Shown here: positions 1 to 9,531 of the stretch, one piece after another
Layout of the letters: every line of letters begins with the position of its first letter
Numbering within the stretch: the first letter of the stretch is position 1
Assembly (NCBI RefSeq): GCF_001279695.1
Contig: NZ_LGDD01000350.1
Coordinates: 62,001 to 126,000 of the forward strand
Direction of reading: 5' to 3'
Source: Streptomyces sp. WM6378
GTDB taxonomy: Bacteria; Actinomycetota; Actinomycetes; Streptomycetales; Streptomycetaceae
Length of the DNA stretch: 64,000 bases
Translations under genes and position numbers: made by a program
Notes under the pieces: generated by a model
Databases searched by the model: none
Seen by the model: the letters and a program-made list of their open reading frames with translations, nothing else
Told to the model about the DNA's origin: nothing

Positions 1-141
1 GGCCCCGTTGCTTCACTCATCCTGTGAACGGGCCGCGGGCAACCGCGGCCGAGGGTGTGGATGCCCCCGGACCGTCAACGCCACTCCGCACGGCGGGGGT
101 TCCCGATGAGCGGGGGATCAGAACCGCCCCGGAAACGGCGA

Positions 142-173
142 AAGGCCGCATCGGAATGATTCCGATGCGGCCT
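142..173 (-). terminator. Rho-independent-type hairpin beyond truncated tRNA-Pro
   Basis: A near-perfect inverted repeat (AGGCCGCATCGGAAT with its complement, ending GGCCTT) lies just 3' of the tRNA-Pro fragment on the minus strand. The intact tRNA-Pro at 22,038-22,111 has its own, unrelated hairpin in the same place. It probably terminated tRNA transcription. Nothing else is seen in bases 1-141 except GC-rich sequence with short inverted repeats and no convincing gene. Confidence 0.6.
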
Positions 174-177
174 TCGA

Positions 178-235
178 CTACGACTCCTTCGTGTCGGGAC
201 GACAGGATTTGAACCTGCGCCCCCTTGGCCCCCAG
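178..235 (-). repeat. attL-like repeat: 3' half of tRNA-Pro(GGG)
   Basis: This 58-bp segment matches 22,022-22,079 at 54 of 58 positions. It runs from the anticodon loop of tRNA-Pro (CTGGGGG on the minus strand) through the T-arm and acceptor 3' strand to about 16 bp beyond the tRNA end. The 5' half of the tRNA is absent: the sequence diverges right after the anticodon loop. Integrases of actinomycete integrative elements, pSAM2 being the classic case for tRNA-Pro, cross over in a segment of this kind. The orientation fits an island between this copy and the intact tRNA. No integrase gene remains in the interval. Confidence 0.65.
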
Positions 236-279
236 GAGTGAGGGCCGCAGGAACCACCTGCACATATCAGGCAGAACCA

Positions 280-970
280 GGATGCGGGGCGTGCGTCCGC
301 GCGCGTGCTGTTCAGGGTCGCGAGTACCGTGCGGTCCCCAGGGACGAGGTCGAAGCGGTCGAAGAACGCCGGGAGCGCCATGTGCGCCTCAAGGCGGGCC
401 ACCACACAGAAGTGGGGGCCGCGCCCGAAGGACAGGTGACGGGTGTCACGCGCGACGTCGAACGACGTGGCAAGCGAACCGTGTTGGGCGGGGTCATGCC
501 CCGGAGACACGTACGACATCATTAATCGGCTCGCCGGCGCGCACCCGCGCCAGTTGCTCGGGGTGGGTCATGAGAGCGAGGAGGGAGTTGGTGAAGAAGT
601 TGATGGTCGTCTGGTGTCCGGCGGTCAGCACCAGAATGAGGGTGTCGACGAGTTAGTCGTGGGTGATGGAACCGCTGGTGTGCTGCTCGACCAGCACGGA
701 GGTGAGGTCGTCGCCAGGATCGGCGGCCTTGCTCGCGGCCGGTTCGGCCATGAAGCGGCAGAGCGCCTCCTCAGTGGCGGTCACCTCCATCGGCTGTTCG
801 GTGGTGTCGAAGAGCGCCTGGCACAGGGAGTGCAGCGGGGCGTGCTGCTCGTCGGGCACACCGACCACGTCGACCGGTACGACAGGTCCGGCCCCAAGCA
901 ACCGCTTGGCTTCCGCTCGGGCGTCGGCGGCGAACGGGTCAAGGGTGAACAGCGGATGGGACAGATCCAT
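280..970 (-). pseudogene. Decayed cytochrome P450
   Basis: Pieces of one P450 can be followed on the minus strand. The first is an N-terminal stretch (from MDLSHPLFTLDPF at 970) that already lacks most of the B-G region. After an in-frame TAA at about 655 comes an I-helix piece with AGHQTT, and after a further frame change a heme-loop piece (FGRGPHFC). The heme loop reads FGRGPHFCVV where FGxGxHxCxG is usual, and the ExxR region is missing. The gene is about half the usual length of roughly 400 codons and cannot make a working enzyme. It lies just inside the left att repeat and may be a lost tailoring gene of the adjoining cluster. Confidence 0.75.
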
Positions 971-1066
971 GACGTGCCCCTACGAAGAGTGGGGATACCG
1001 GTGCGGCCGCGGGTGGGCACGTGTATGCCCACCCGCGGGTCGGCCATCAGCCGTCATGGGGTGTGG

Positions 1067-2242
1067 TCAGCCCAGTGGGGGCCAGGTGAGGACCGCTTCG
1101 TTCTGGCTGGTGAGCTTGGACAGCGGTACGAACCGAAAGTAGAGGTCGCGGGTCAGGGCGGGAAAGAGGCCCTGCAGCTGCTCGGTCTCGCTCAACGCAC
1201 GGGCCGCGGCGACCAGTCCCTCCGTCCGCGGCCTGCGCTCGTCCTCGTAGCCGCGCAGCGCCGCGACCGGGTCCGCTGTCGCGCGCAGGTGCTGGGCGAG
1301 GACGACGGCGTCCTCGATGGCCAGCGCCGCCCCTTGGCCCAGACTCACGAGCATCGGGTGCGCCGCGTCGCCGAGCAGGGTCGTGCGCCCGGTGCCCCAC
1401 CGCTGGAGGAACGGGCGGTCCTGGGCGGTGATGCGGACGATCGATTCCTCGGGGGTGGTGCGGATCGCCTCCCGCACTTCGTCGGCCCAGCCCGCGAAGA
1501 GGCCCACGAGCCCTTCCTTGCCGCGCCGCAGGTGTCCGGAGGCGCCCGGAGGCACGTTCTTCGTCGCCCACCAGTAGGCGCGGCCACGGCCGATGTCGGC
1601 GAGGCCGAAACGCTGTCCACGCCCCCAGTAGTGCGCTGCGTAGCCCTTGCTCATCCGCGGGTGCGTGAAGGGCACCGTGGCCAGCCAGCACGCGTAGTTG
1701 CCGGGCCGCGGTTCGTCGGCGCCCGCCACCTGCCTGCGAATCGCCGAGTTGAAGCCGTCCGCCCCGATCAGGAAGTCGCCCGAGGCGGTCCTGCCGTCCT
1801 CGAAGGTGACTTCGACCCCGTCCTCGCCGCTGACGAACCCGGCTGCCGTGGCACCGAATTCGATGACGCTCTCGTCCCCGAGCGCGTCCAGCAGCGTCTG
1901 CTGGAGGTCGGCCCGGTGTACGGCGTAGTTCGAGGCCCCCAGCCGGTCCGAGACCTCACTAAACGGAAGGGCCCTGATCGGACGGCCGCGCCGGGTGAGG
2001 AACTTGAGCTCGTCGAAGACCTCGCCACGCTTGTCGAGCCCCGGAGCGATGTCGATGTCGAGGGTGCGCAGCGCCAGAACGGCGTTGCACATCAACGACA
2101 CCGCCGTGGTGCCCGGGCGCAGTTCGGGAGCCCGCTCGAAGACCTGCACCTCGACGCCTGCGCGGCGCAGTGTGGCGGCGGCTGCGAGGCCGCCGATGCC
2201 CGCTCCGACGACAAGGGCCTTGCGCGGGGGGTGCTGCGTCAT
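1067..2242 (-). CDS. FAD-dependent monooxygenase, cluster tailoring enzyme
   Basis: The 391-residue protein has the group A flavoprotein hydroxylase layout: an N-terminal Rossmann GAGIGG at residues 13-18, a central DG motif (IGADGFNS) near 165, and a second FAD motif (LLGDAAHPM) near 290. It overlaps the NRPS gene by 4 bp (ATGA), so the two are translationally coupled and last in the minus-strand operon. In pyrrolizixenamide/legonmycin-type pathways a FAD monooxygenase converts the NRPS-released bicyclic intermediate by Baeyer-Villiger-type oxidation. A similar role is inferred here from NRPS architecture and position. No membrane segment is evident, so it should be cytoplasmic. Confidence 0.85.
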   Translation of the reverse strand: MTQHPPRKALVVGAGIGGLAAAATLRRAGVEVQVFERAPELRPGTTAVSLMCNAVLALRTLDIDIAPGLDKRGEVFDELKFLTRRGRPIRALPFSEVSDRLGASNYAVHRADLQQTLLDALGDESVIEFGATAAGFVSGEDGVEVTFEDGRTASGDFLIGADGFNSAIRRQVAGADEPRPGNYACWLATVPFTHPRMSKGYAAHYWGRGQRFGLADIGRGRAYWWATKNVPPGASGHLRRGKEGLVGLFAGWADEVREAIRTTPEESIVRITAQDRPFLQRWGTGRTTLLGDAAHPMLVSLGQGAALAIEDAVVLAQHLRATADPVAALRGYEDERRPRTEGLVAAARALSETEQLQGLFPALTRDLYFRFVPLSKLTSQNEAVLTWPPLG

Positions 2243-5200
2243 TTCCCACTCCTCTTCGACGGCCGCCTCCGGCCCGGTTGGCCGGCCGTCATCGCCTCAG
2301 CCACCTTCTCGGCGACGACGTTCACGTGCGGTTCCTCCAGGAGCACCAGGTGGTCACCGGGGACGTCGACCACCTGGAGCCGTCCCGTGGTCAGGTCGCC
2401 CCAGCCGTTGGTGGGGTCCGTGTGCAGGCTCTGCGCGGCCCCGTGCATCGGCTGGAGGATCTCCGGCAGTTCCGAGGTCGCACGGAGCAGCACCACGTCC
2501 CCGTCGACCGGTTCGGGCTGGTAGGTGAGGATCGCCTGCCAGTGCGCCCTGAACATCTCGAACAGGCGACGCACGGTGGCGCGTGAGCTGCCCGCCGGCA
2601 GGACGCCCGCCTGTGTGGCGTGTTCGACGATGAAGTCGAACTTCGCCTCCTCCTCCAGGCCGTCCGGCAGAGAGACCACCGGTGCGGTGCCGCCGCGCTC
2701 CATCCACAGCAGCTCCCAGAAGAACCATTCCAGCAGCGAGTGGTCGGCGACGTCGGGCCGCTCCCCCTGCTTGACGGCGATCGGGTCGATCAGCACGGTG
2801 CCGTGCAGGGCGTCCGGGTCGCTGCGCCGCAGCTGTCGCGCCATCTCGAAGGCGATGAAGCCGCCGAAGGACCACCCTCCGATCATGTAGGGCCCTTCGG
2901 GGCACACGCGCCGCACGGCTTCCAGGTAGCCCGCCGCCATCTCGGGGATCGAGCTGAGGGGCTCGGTGCCCGCCACGGTCCCCGACGCCTGGAGCGCGTA
3001 GACCGGCTGGTCCTGCGGCAGGTGACGGGCGAGGCGTACGTAGCACAGCACATGGCCGCCCAGCGGGTGGACCAGGAACAGCGGCGGCTTGTCGCCCACG
3101 GTGCGGATCGGCACGACCGGGTCGAACCGGGCCGCGGAGCCGCTGCCCCGCAGGTGCTGTGCCAGACCGGCGACGGTCGGGGCGGCGACGAACGCAGAGA
3201 GCGGGACGTTGACGCCGTAGCGCTTCTCGATCGTCATCACCAGCCGCATCGCGGTCAGTGAGGTGCCTCCGATGTCGAAGAAGTTGTCCCGCACGCCCAC
3301 CGTCGGCAGTTCCAGCAGTTCCGCCAGGACGCCCACCAGTGCCTTCTCGTGCTCGTCGGCGGGCGGGGTGGCGTCCGACGACGGCGTGGCCAGCGGCATG
3401 CGGCGCAGCAGCGCGTCGTCCCGCTTGCCGCTGGGCGTCAGGGGCAGGCTCGCCAGCCACTCCAGGTGCGAGGGCATCATGTAGTCCGGCAGCACCGCGC
3501 GCAGTCGGCTGCGCACCTCGTCCAGGTCCACGACGTCGGCGTCGCCGACGAGGAACGCCGCGAGGAACGCGTCGCCGCTCTCCCGGCGCCGGGACACCAC
3601 CGCCGCCTCGCGGATACCGGACGCGGCCTCCTCCTCGGCGAGCTTGGCGATCGCGAGTTCCACCTCGGCCAGCTCGACCCGGAAGCCGCGCACCTTCACC
3701 TGGGAGTCGACGCGGCCGAGCCAGACGAGGTTGCCGTCGGGCATGACCCTGGCCAGGTCGCCCGTGCGGTACAGACGGGCGCCCGGCTCACCGGACGGGT
3801 CCGGTACGAACCGCTGCTCGGTCAGGTCGGGGCGGTTGCGGTAGCCGTGGGCCAGGCACACCCCTCCGACGTAGATCTCGCCCTTCGCGCCCGGCGGCAC
3901 CGGTCGCATCAGGCCGTCGAGCAGGTGCAGCTCGATGCCGTCCACGGGCACGCCGACGGGCGGCAGGTCGGGGAAGAGGGCCGGGTCACCGGTCATCGTG
4001 TGATGGGTCAGCAGGTGGGTCTCGGTGGGTCCGTACTGATTCTCCAGGACCGTGTCCGGCCGCGCCGCACAGAACTGGCGGATCTCGTCGGTGATCCTCA
4101 GCTGCTCTCCGGAGGAGATGACCACCCGCAGGGCAGCGGGGCGGATGCCCAGCGCCTGGGACGTCTCTGCGAGCTGCTGGAGCGCGACGTAGGGCATGAA
4201 GACCCGCTCCACCTCCTCGCGGTCCAGAAGCCGCAGCAGGGCGGGCATGTCCTTTCGCTCGTCCTCGGCGAGCAGCTGCAGGGTGCCGCCGCCGCACAGC
4301 GTGGAGTAGATCTCCTGGAACGCCACGTCGAAGCTGAGCGGTGCGAACTGGAGGGTCTTGCCTCCGGCCGCTCCGCTGGCCGAGGGGATCTGCCACTCCA
4401 TGTAGTTGGCGAGCACGCGGTGCGGGAGTTCGACTCCCTTGGGTTCGCCGCTGGATCCGGAGGTGAAGAGCAGGTAGGCGACGGCCTCGCCGGTGATGTC
4501 CGGCAGTTCCGGCTCGCCCCCTGGTGCCGGCTCAGCGGCGAGCAGGTCGGCGACGTACAACAGCCGGGAGGACTCCTCAAAGAGGTGCGCGTGTGCCTCG
4601 TGCGTGAGGATTCGTACCGGATCGGCCTGCGCGACCATCGTCGCGAGCCGGGCCGACGGATAGCTGACGTCGAGCGGGACGCAGGTGGCGCCTGCCTTCC
4701 CGACGCCCAGGACGGTGGCCAGTGTCTCGGGAGAGCGGTCCATGGCGATGCCGACGGTCGATCCGGGCCGTACTCCGGCGCCGATCAGGCCGTGGGCGAT
4801 TCGAATCGCCGCCTCGTCGAGCTGTGCGTATGTCCACTGCCGTGTTCCGCAGGAGACGGCGATCGCGTCCGGGGTGGCTGCGACGTGCTCGCCGATGCGC
4901 CGTACGACGTTCTTGGGAGGCTCGCCGGCGGTACCGGGCTCGGCGCCGCTCCGCAGTACCGCCTCGGTCGGCGGGACGCACAGGAAGGCGAAGTCGGCGG
5001 ATTCGGCGGGGCGTTCGGTCATCCGTCGGAGGATGGCCAGGTACGTCCGGCCGATGCTCTCCACCTGTGCCGCGGAGAAGGTGCGCCCGTCGCAGTCCAT
5101 GCGCAGCCAGAGGCGTTCGTCCACCGGGTCGATGACCGCGTTGACGAGGATCTTGAAGTTCGTCTCCTCCCACGTCCTGAAGTCGGTCAGCTCCATGTCG

Positions 5201-8200
5201 GTGCCCTCGAAGAACGAGCTGAGGACGTGCGGGTTGACGTAGTTGAAGGCCGACTCGAAGATGACGTCGCCACCGCGGTCCTCCTGGATCGCGCTGAGCG
5301 GGTAGTGCCGGTGGGGATGGCTGTCCTGCTCCTGCTGGTAGACCTCGCGCGCCGAGTCGATCCAGCTGCGCGGCTGGGTGTCGAGGCGCAGCGGCAGCGT
5401 CTCGAGGAAGAGCCCGGTGATCCTCTCGGCGTCGGCCTCCTCCGGCCGCCCGCCGGTGACGAGACCGGTGGTGATGTCCTGCGTGTCGGAGAACAGCCGC
5501 AGGGTCAGGCAATGGGCAGCGAGCAGCAGGGATTTGACGGGCAGGCCGTGGGCGCGTGCCAGGTGGCGCAGCTCCGCGCCGAGGCCGTCCGGCAGTTCCG
5601 CCTGGTGGTGGATGACACCCTCACCGCCTGCGGGCTCGTAGGGCCTCAGTCCGTCGATCTGGACCAGTTCGGCGCCGATGAGCAGCCGTTGCCAGTACCG
5701 CTTGGTCTCGTCGGAGGCGAGGGCCCGCCGTTCCTCGCGTACGTAGAGGGCGGGAGAGGGCAGTTGTCCGGACGGGACGGCCACGACAGGACGGCCGGAG
5801 TGGTGGAGGAAGTCCTGGAGCAGTTCGCGAACGAGGGTGGCCACGCTCCAGCCGTCCAGGATCGCGTGGTGGAAGCTGAACACCAGCTCCACGGCGTCGT
5901 TCAGGACGTGCGCGCGGAAGAGGTAGAGCGGCGGTCGGTCCAACCGGTACTCGTGGTACCTCCGTTCCTCGATGTGCCGGGCGATCTCGGCCTGCGCCTC
6001 CTGGTCACCGAGGTTCCGCAGATCTGCGATCTCCAGCCCGCCGACGGCCTCCCGGTGAACGAGTTGCAGGGGTTCGGAGAATCCGCCGAGGTCGAACGCG
6101 GAGCGCATCACAGGGTGGCGTCGGACCAGGTTGTCGAAGGCACTGCGCAGCGCCTCTTCGTTCCAGGCCGTTTTGAGGGAGTAGCGGAAGACGTCGTGGT
6201 ACACGGCCGTCCTCTCGTGCTCCCGGCTGTGGTAGAGCAGGCCGAGGTGCAGCCGGGTCGCCGGGTAGGCGTCCGCCAGGCCGGCCAGTCGTGCGCGGTC
6301 GACTCCGGACACCAGCGCGAACGGCTCAAGTGGCGTTTCCCGCACGTCCGGTGATGAGGTGGTGGCGAGCGCGGCGAGCGCCGCCACGGTGGGGTTGCGG
6401 ACCATGTCGGCCAGCGTGAAATGGACGCCCGCGCGGCGTGCCTCGGCCTGGATGCGGAGCATCAGGATCGAGTCGCCGCCCAGGGAGTAGTAGTCCTGGT
6501 CGACGCCGATCTCGTCGGTTTCCAGCACCACCGACCAGGCCGCCGCGATCTTCGCCTGGATCTCGTTGGCTGGTGCTGCGGCCTTGGCGTCCACTTCGGC
6601 GGCGGGGGCGGGCAGTCTTCCGCGGTCGGCCTTGCCGTTCGCCGTGAGGGGTATCGAGTCAATCCGCACGAAGAATGCGGGGACCATGAACTCCGGCAGG
6701 ACGTCGAGGAGTTGGGACCGAAGATCGGTGGCCTGCATTTCGTCGTCCGCCACGTAGTAGCCCACCAGGTGGACGCCTCGGGCGGGCGTGGTCCGGTCCA
6801 CCACGATCGCGTCCCTGACGCCGGGCAGGGCCGCCAGACGGTTGCGGACCTCGCCGAGTTCCACCCGGTTTCCGCGGATCTTGACCTGGTCGTCGAGCCT
6901 GCCCAGGTATTCGAGGGTGCCGTCCGCGAGCCATCGCGCGCGGTCCCCGGTACGGTACATCCGCTCGCCCGGGGTGAACGGGTCGTCGACGAACGCCGCG
7001 GTGTCCAGCTCGGGCCGGCCCAGGTAGCCGCGTGCCACACAGACGCCCGAGATGAACAACTCGCCCGGAGCGCCTGCGGGTTGAAGGTCCCCGTGCGCCC
7101 CGACCACGTAGAGCCGGATGTTGTCGATCGGCCGTCCGATGGGTATGCGCCGTAGTTCTTCGGCCGGGTCCGACGGGCAGTCGTAGTACGTGACGTCGAC
7201 CGTGCCCTCGGTCGGGCCGTAGAGGTTGACGAGCTGTGGTGCCGTGGTGCCGGCCGCCGCGAAGACCTGGTGGAACCGGTTCACGTGGGCGGGCGTCAGC
7301 GCCTCACCACTGCAGAAGACCAGGCGCAGGGAGGCGATCTTGTCGAGCAGCGCCGGGGTCTCTTCGAGCAGATCGAGGAAGGGACCGAGCATCGAGGGCA
7401 CGAAGTGGGCCACGCTCACCCGGTGCGCCTGCATCGTCGTGAGGATGGCGCCGGGATCGCGTTCGCCCCGGGGCGGGAGGAGTGCGAGTCCGGCACCGGT
7501 GATCGACCACCAGAACAGCTCCCACACCGAGACGTCGAAGGTCGCCGGTGTCTTCTGGAGCAGAACGTCGCCGGAGCCGACCGGATAGCCGCGCTGCATC
7601 CACTCCAGCCGGTTCACCACGGAACGGTGTTCGACCTGCACGCCCTTGGGCCGTCCTGTGGACCCCGAGGTGTAGATGACGTATGCGAGATCGTGCGGGC
7701 CGCCGGCGGGCACGAGCGGAGCGGGTTCCGTGCCCGGGGCGGCTTCCACACGGCGCACGGGTACGGTGTCGCCCACCACGTCCTCGGACACGGTGGTGCC
7801 CAGCAGCACGGACTTGGCCCCGCTGTCGGTCAGCAGGAACCTGACCCGCTCCACGGGATGGCTCGGGTCGACCGGTACGTACGCGGCGCCCGCCTTGAGC
7901 GCCCCCAGCACCGCAACGACCAGCTGCGGGCCGCGCTCGACCGCCACGGCCACTCGGTCGCCGGTGGCCACACCGTCGCCGCGCAGCTGGTGAGCAATGT
8001 GATTCGCCCAGGCGTCCAACTGGGCGAAGGTGAGCGAATCGGCGGGATTCTCCGCCATGACGGCCACCGCGTCGGGCGTCCTGGCCGCCTGCTTCTCGAA
8101 GAGTGCGTGGACCGTGGAGTCCCGCGTGTAGTCGGTCACCGGACCGCTGCCCACTGCGACCAGGGCGGCGCGCGCCGCGTCGTCGACCATGGATATCTCC

Positions 8201-9477
8201 GACAGCGGACGGTCCGGCCGGTCGAGAGCGCCCTTGAGGATCGCCTCCAGGTGGGTGGCCACCGACTCGATGGGGAAGTCCGCGTCGAAGACGTCGACGG
8301 CGTAGTCCATGTCGACCAGGACGTCACTGACGTCGTCCAACTCGTTCACGACGACCGCCAGTACGTCATCGTCGTGGGCACGAGCCTGCACGACGGTTTC
8401 ATACGCCACGCCCTGTACACCGACCGGGCTCGGCCAGCGCAGGTAGGCGATGGTGGTGTCGAACAGCCGCTTGCGGCCACTGTCCTGGAGTGGAACCGCA
8501 CGCAACAGGTCACCCAGTGAGAATCGCTCGTGGGGTTTGAGTGCTCGTGTGGCAGCCTGCACTTCTGCTACCAGTTCGCTCATCGCGAGGTCGTTGCGCG
8601 GTTTCACCCGCAGCGGCAACGTGTTGGCGAAGTGCCCGACGGTCTGCTTCTGTGTGTCGGTGGGCCGGTTCAGCAGCGGTACGCCCAGAACGACCTCGTC
8701 GCTGCCGTGGATCCGGGAGAGGTAGACGGAGAAGGCACTCGCGACGAATGCGAAGACCGAATGCCCGCGTTCACGTATGCGGTCGATGAGAGAGCGCTCG
8801 ATCAGGAAGCTGTGGCGGGCGCTCCCGCGGGACCCGGCCGGTGCGGTGCGGCGGAAGAAGGCCGGTGCGACGCCCTTCAACTGCTCCTGGAAGAATTCGC
8901 GGTCCTCCTCGTGGCCGGCCGAATCCCGGTAGCGACGCTCGTCCTCGGCGAAGTCCAGGTAGGACGGCACGGGCCGGTCGTCGAACTTCCCGGTCCGCCG
9001 CACCTGGTCGTACTCGGCGCGTACCTGGGACATGAACAGGTGAAGGCCCCAGGCGTCCGCAACGATGTGATGCACCTTGACGTAGGCGTGGACGGTGCCC
9101 TCGCTCTCTTTGAGCACCGCGATCGTGAACAACGGACGGCGTTCCACCTCGAACGCGACGTCGAACGCATCCTTGATCCACGCCTCACAGGCCGCACGCG
9201 GCTCGGCAGCTCCGGACAGGTCGATCGTCGGAATGTCGAACGTCTCGTGCTCGGCCCACTGGCGCGGAGTCCCGTCCTCGGGGTCGATCCGGAGCCGGAA
9301 CGCATCATTGCGGTCGACCGCACGGCGTAGGCACTCCTTGAGCAGATCGACGTCAACCTCGCCGGTGAACCGGTTGGCGATGAAACAGTTGAACTGCGGG
9401 AGGTCGGGGAAGAGAGAATTCGCCGCCCAGATGTCCTGCTGATAGGCCGTGAGAGTGCTGCGCCCCCGGAAATTCAC
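2239..9477 (-). CDS. Dimodular NRPS C-A(Ser)-T-C-A(Pro-like)-T-TE
   Basis: This 2412-residue synthetase starts at GTG with GGAG five bases upstream. A first condensation domain (HHIVADAWG at 136-144) opens the protein, so it should accept an acyl starter. A1 covers about 455-955 (core YTSGSTGRPKG near 607), T1 has GGDSIL near 1000, C2 has HHAILDGW near 1205, and A2 covers about 1525-2000. T2 has GGTSLT near 2070, and a C-terminal thioesterase has GWSFGG near 2203. By hand alignment to GrsA, the A1 pocket reads D-V-W-H-F-S-L-V-D, a serine code. A2 reads D-V-Q-F-I-S-Q-L-L, close to proline codes (DVQLIAHVV), which fits proline, azetidine-2-carboxylate or a similar imino acid. Domain order and specificities match pyrrolizixenamide/legonmycin and azabicyclene synthetases. 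Confidence 0.93.
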   Translation of the reverse strand: MNFRGRSTLTAYQQDIWAANSLFPDLPQFNCFIANRFTGEVDVDLLKECLRRAVDRNDAFRLRIDPEDGTPRQWAEHETFDIPTIDLSGAAEPRAACEAWIKDAFDVAFEVERRPLFTIAVLKESEGTVHAYVKVHHIVADAWGLHLFMSQVRAEYDQVRRTGKFDDRPVPSYLDFAEDERRYRDSAGHEEDREFFQEQLKGVAPAFFRRTAPAGSRGSARHSFLIERSLIDRIRERGHSVFAFVASAFSVYLSRIHGSDEVVLGVPLLNRPTDTQKQTVGHFANTLPLRVKPRNDLAMSELVAEVQAATRALKPHERFSLGDLLRAVPLQDSGRKRLFDTTIAYLRWPSPVGVQGVAYETVVQARAHDDDVLAVVVNELDDVSDVLVDMDYAVDVFDADFPIESVATHLEAILKGALDRPDRPLSEISMVDDAARAALVAVGSGPVTDYTRDSTVHALFEKQAARTPDAVAVMAENPADSLTFAQLDAWANHIAHQLRGDGVATGDRVAVAVERGPQLVVAVLGALKAGAAYVPVDPSHPVERVRFLLTDSGAKSVLLGTTVSEDVVGDTVPVRRVEAAPGTEPAPLVPAGGPHDLAYVIYTSGSTGRPKGVQVEHRSVVNRLEWMQRGYPVGSGDVLLQKTPATFDVSVWELFWWSITGAGLALLPPRGERDPGAILTTMQAHRVSVAHFVPSMLGPFLDLLEETPALLDKIASLRLVFCSGEALTPAHVNRFHQVFAAAGTTAPQLVNLYGPTEGTVDVTYYDCPSDPAEELRRIPIGRPIDNIRLYVVGAHGDLQPAGAPGELFISGVCVARGYLGRPELDTAAFVDDPFTPGERMYRTGDRARWLADGTLEYLGRLDDQVKIRGNRVELGEVRNRLAALPGVRDAIVVDRTTPARGVHLVGYYVADDEMQATDLRSQLLDVLPEFMVPAFFVRIDSIPLTANGKADRGRLPAPAAEVDAKAAAPANEIQAKIAAAWSVVLETDEIGVDQDYYSLGGDSILMLRIQAEARRAGVHFTLADMVRNPTVAALAALATTSSPDVRETPLEPFALVSGVDRARLAGLADAYPATRLHLGLLYHSREHERTAVYHDVFRYSLKTAWNEEALRSAFDNLVRRHPVMRSAFDLGGFSEPLQLVHREAVGGLEIADLRNLGDQEAQAEIARHIEERRYHEYRLDRPPLYLFRAHVLNDAVELVFSFHHAILDGWSVATLVRELLQDFLHHSGRPVVAVPSGQLPSPALYVREERRALASDETKRYWQRLLIGAELVQIDGLRPYEPAGGEGVIHHQAELPDGLGAELRHLARAHGLPVKSLLLAAHCLTLRLFSDTQDITTGLVTGGRPEEADAERITGLFLETLPLRLDTQPRSWIDSAREVYQQEQDSHPHRHYPLSAIQEDRGGDVIFESAFNYVNPHVLSSFFEGTDMELTDFRTWEETNFKILVNAVIDPVDERLWLRMDCDGRTFSAAQVESIGRTYLAILRRMTERPAESADFAFLCVPPTEAVLRSGAEPGTAGEPPKNVVRRIGEHVAATPDAIAVSCGTRQWTYAQLDEAAIRIAHGLIGAGVRPGSTVGIAMDRSPETLATVLGVGKAGATCVPLDVSYPSARLATMVAQADPVRILTHEAHAHLFEESSRLLYVADLLAAEPAPGGEPELPDITGEAVAYLLFTSGSSGEPKGVELPHRVLANYMEWQIPSASGAAGGKTLQFAPLSFDVAFQEIYSTLCGGGTLQLLAEDERKDMPALLRLLDREEVERVFMPYVALQQLAETSQALGIRPAALRVVISSGEQLRITDEIRQFCAARPDTVLENQYGPTETHLLTHHTMTGDPALFPDLPPVGVPVDGIELHLLDGLMRPVPPGAKGEIYVGGVCLAHGYRNRPDLTEQRFVPDPSGEPGARLYRTGDLARVMPDGNLVWLGRVDSQVKVRGFRVELAEVELAIAKLAEEEAASGIREAAVVSRRRESGDAFLAAFLVGDADVVDLDEVRSRLRAVLPDYMMPSHLEWLASLPLTPSGKRDDALLRRMPLATPSSDATPPADEHEKALVGVLAELLELPTVGVRDNFFDIGGTSLTAMRLVMTIEKRYGVNVPLSAFVAAPTVAGLAQHLRGSGSAARFDPVVPIRTVGDKPPLFLVHPLGGHVLCYVRLARHLPQDQPVYALQASGTVAGTEPLSSIPEMAAGYLEAVRRVCPEGPYMIGGWSFGGFIAFEMARQLRRSDPDALHGTVLIDPIAVKQGERPDVADHSLLEWFFWELLWMERGGTAPVVSLPDGLEEEAKFDFIVEHATQAGVLPAGSSRATVRRLFEMFRAHWQAILTYQPEPVDGDVVLLRATSELPEILQPMHGAAQSLHTDPTNGWGDLTTGRLQVVDVPGDHLVLLEEPHVNVVAEKVAEAMTAGQPGRRRPSKRSGK

Positions 9478-9531
9478 GATCGCTCCATTTTCCTCGGCTG
9501 TTGCTTTCGATCCCTGGGCTGCGCGAATGCG

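Noticed and set aside
178..235. A functional tRNA gene at the left edge
   Set aside because: The 5' half of the cloverleaf is missing and the anticodon stem has no partner strand.
443..2524. 693-codon plus-strand open frame
   Set aside because: It is the shadow of the FAD monooxygenase on the minus strand, has no domain, and its amino-acid make-up is typical of antisense high-GC DNA.
3349..6354. 1001-codon plus-strand open frame
   Set aside because: It lies entirely antisense to the NRPS gene, whose motifs are intact; no motif is seen in this frame.
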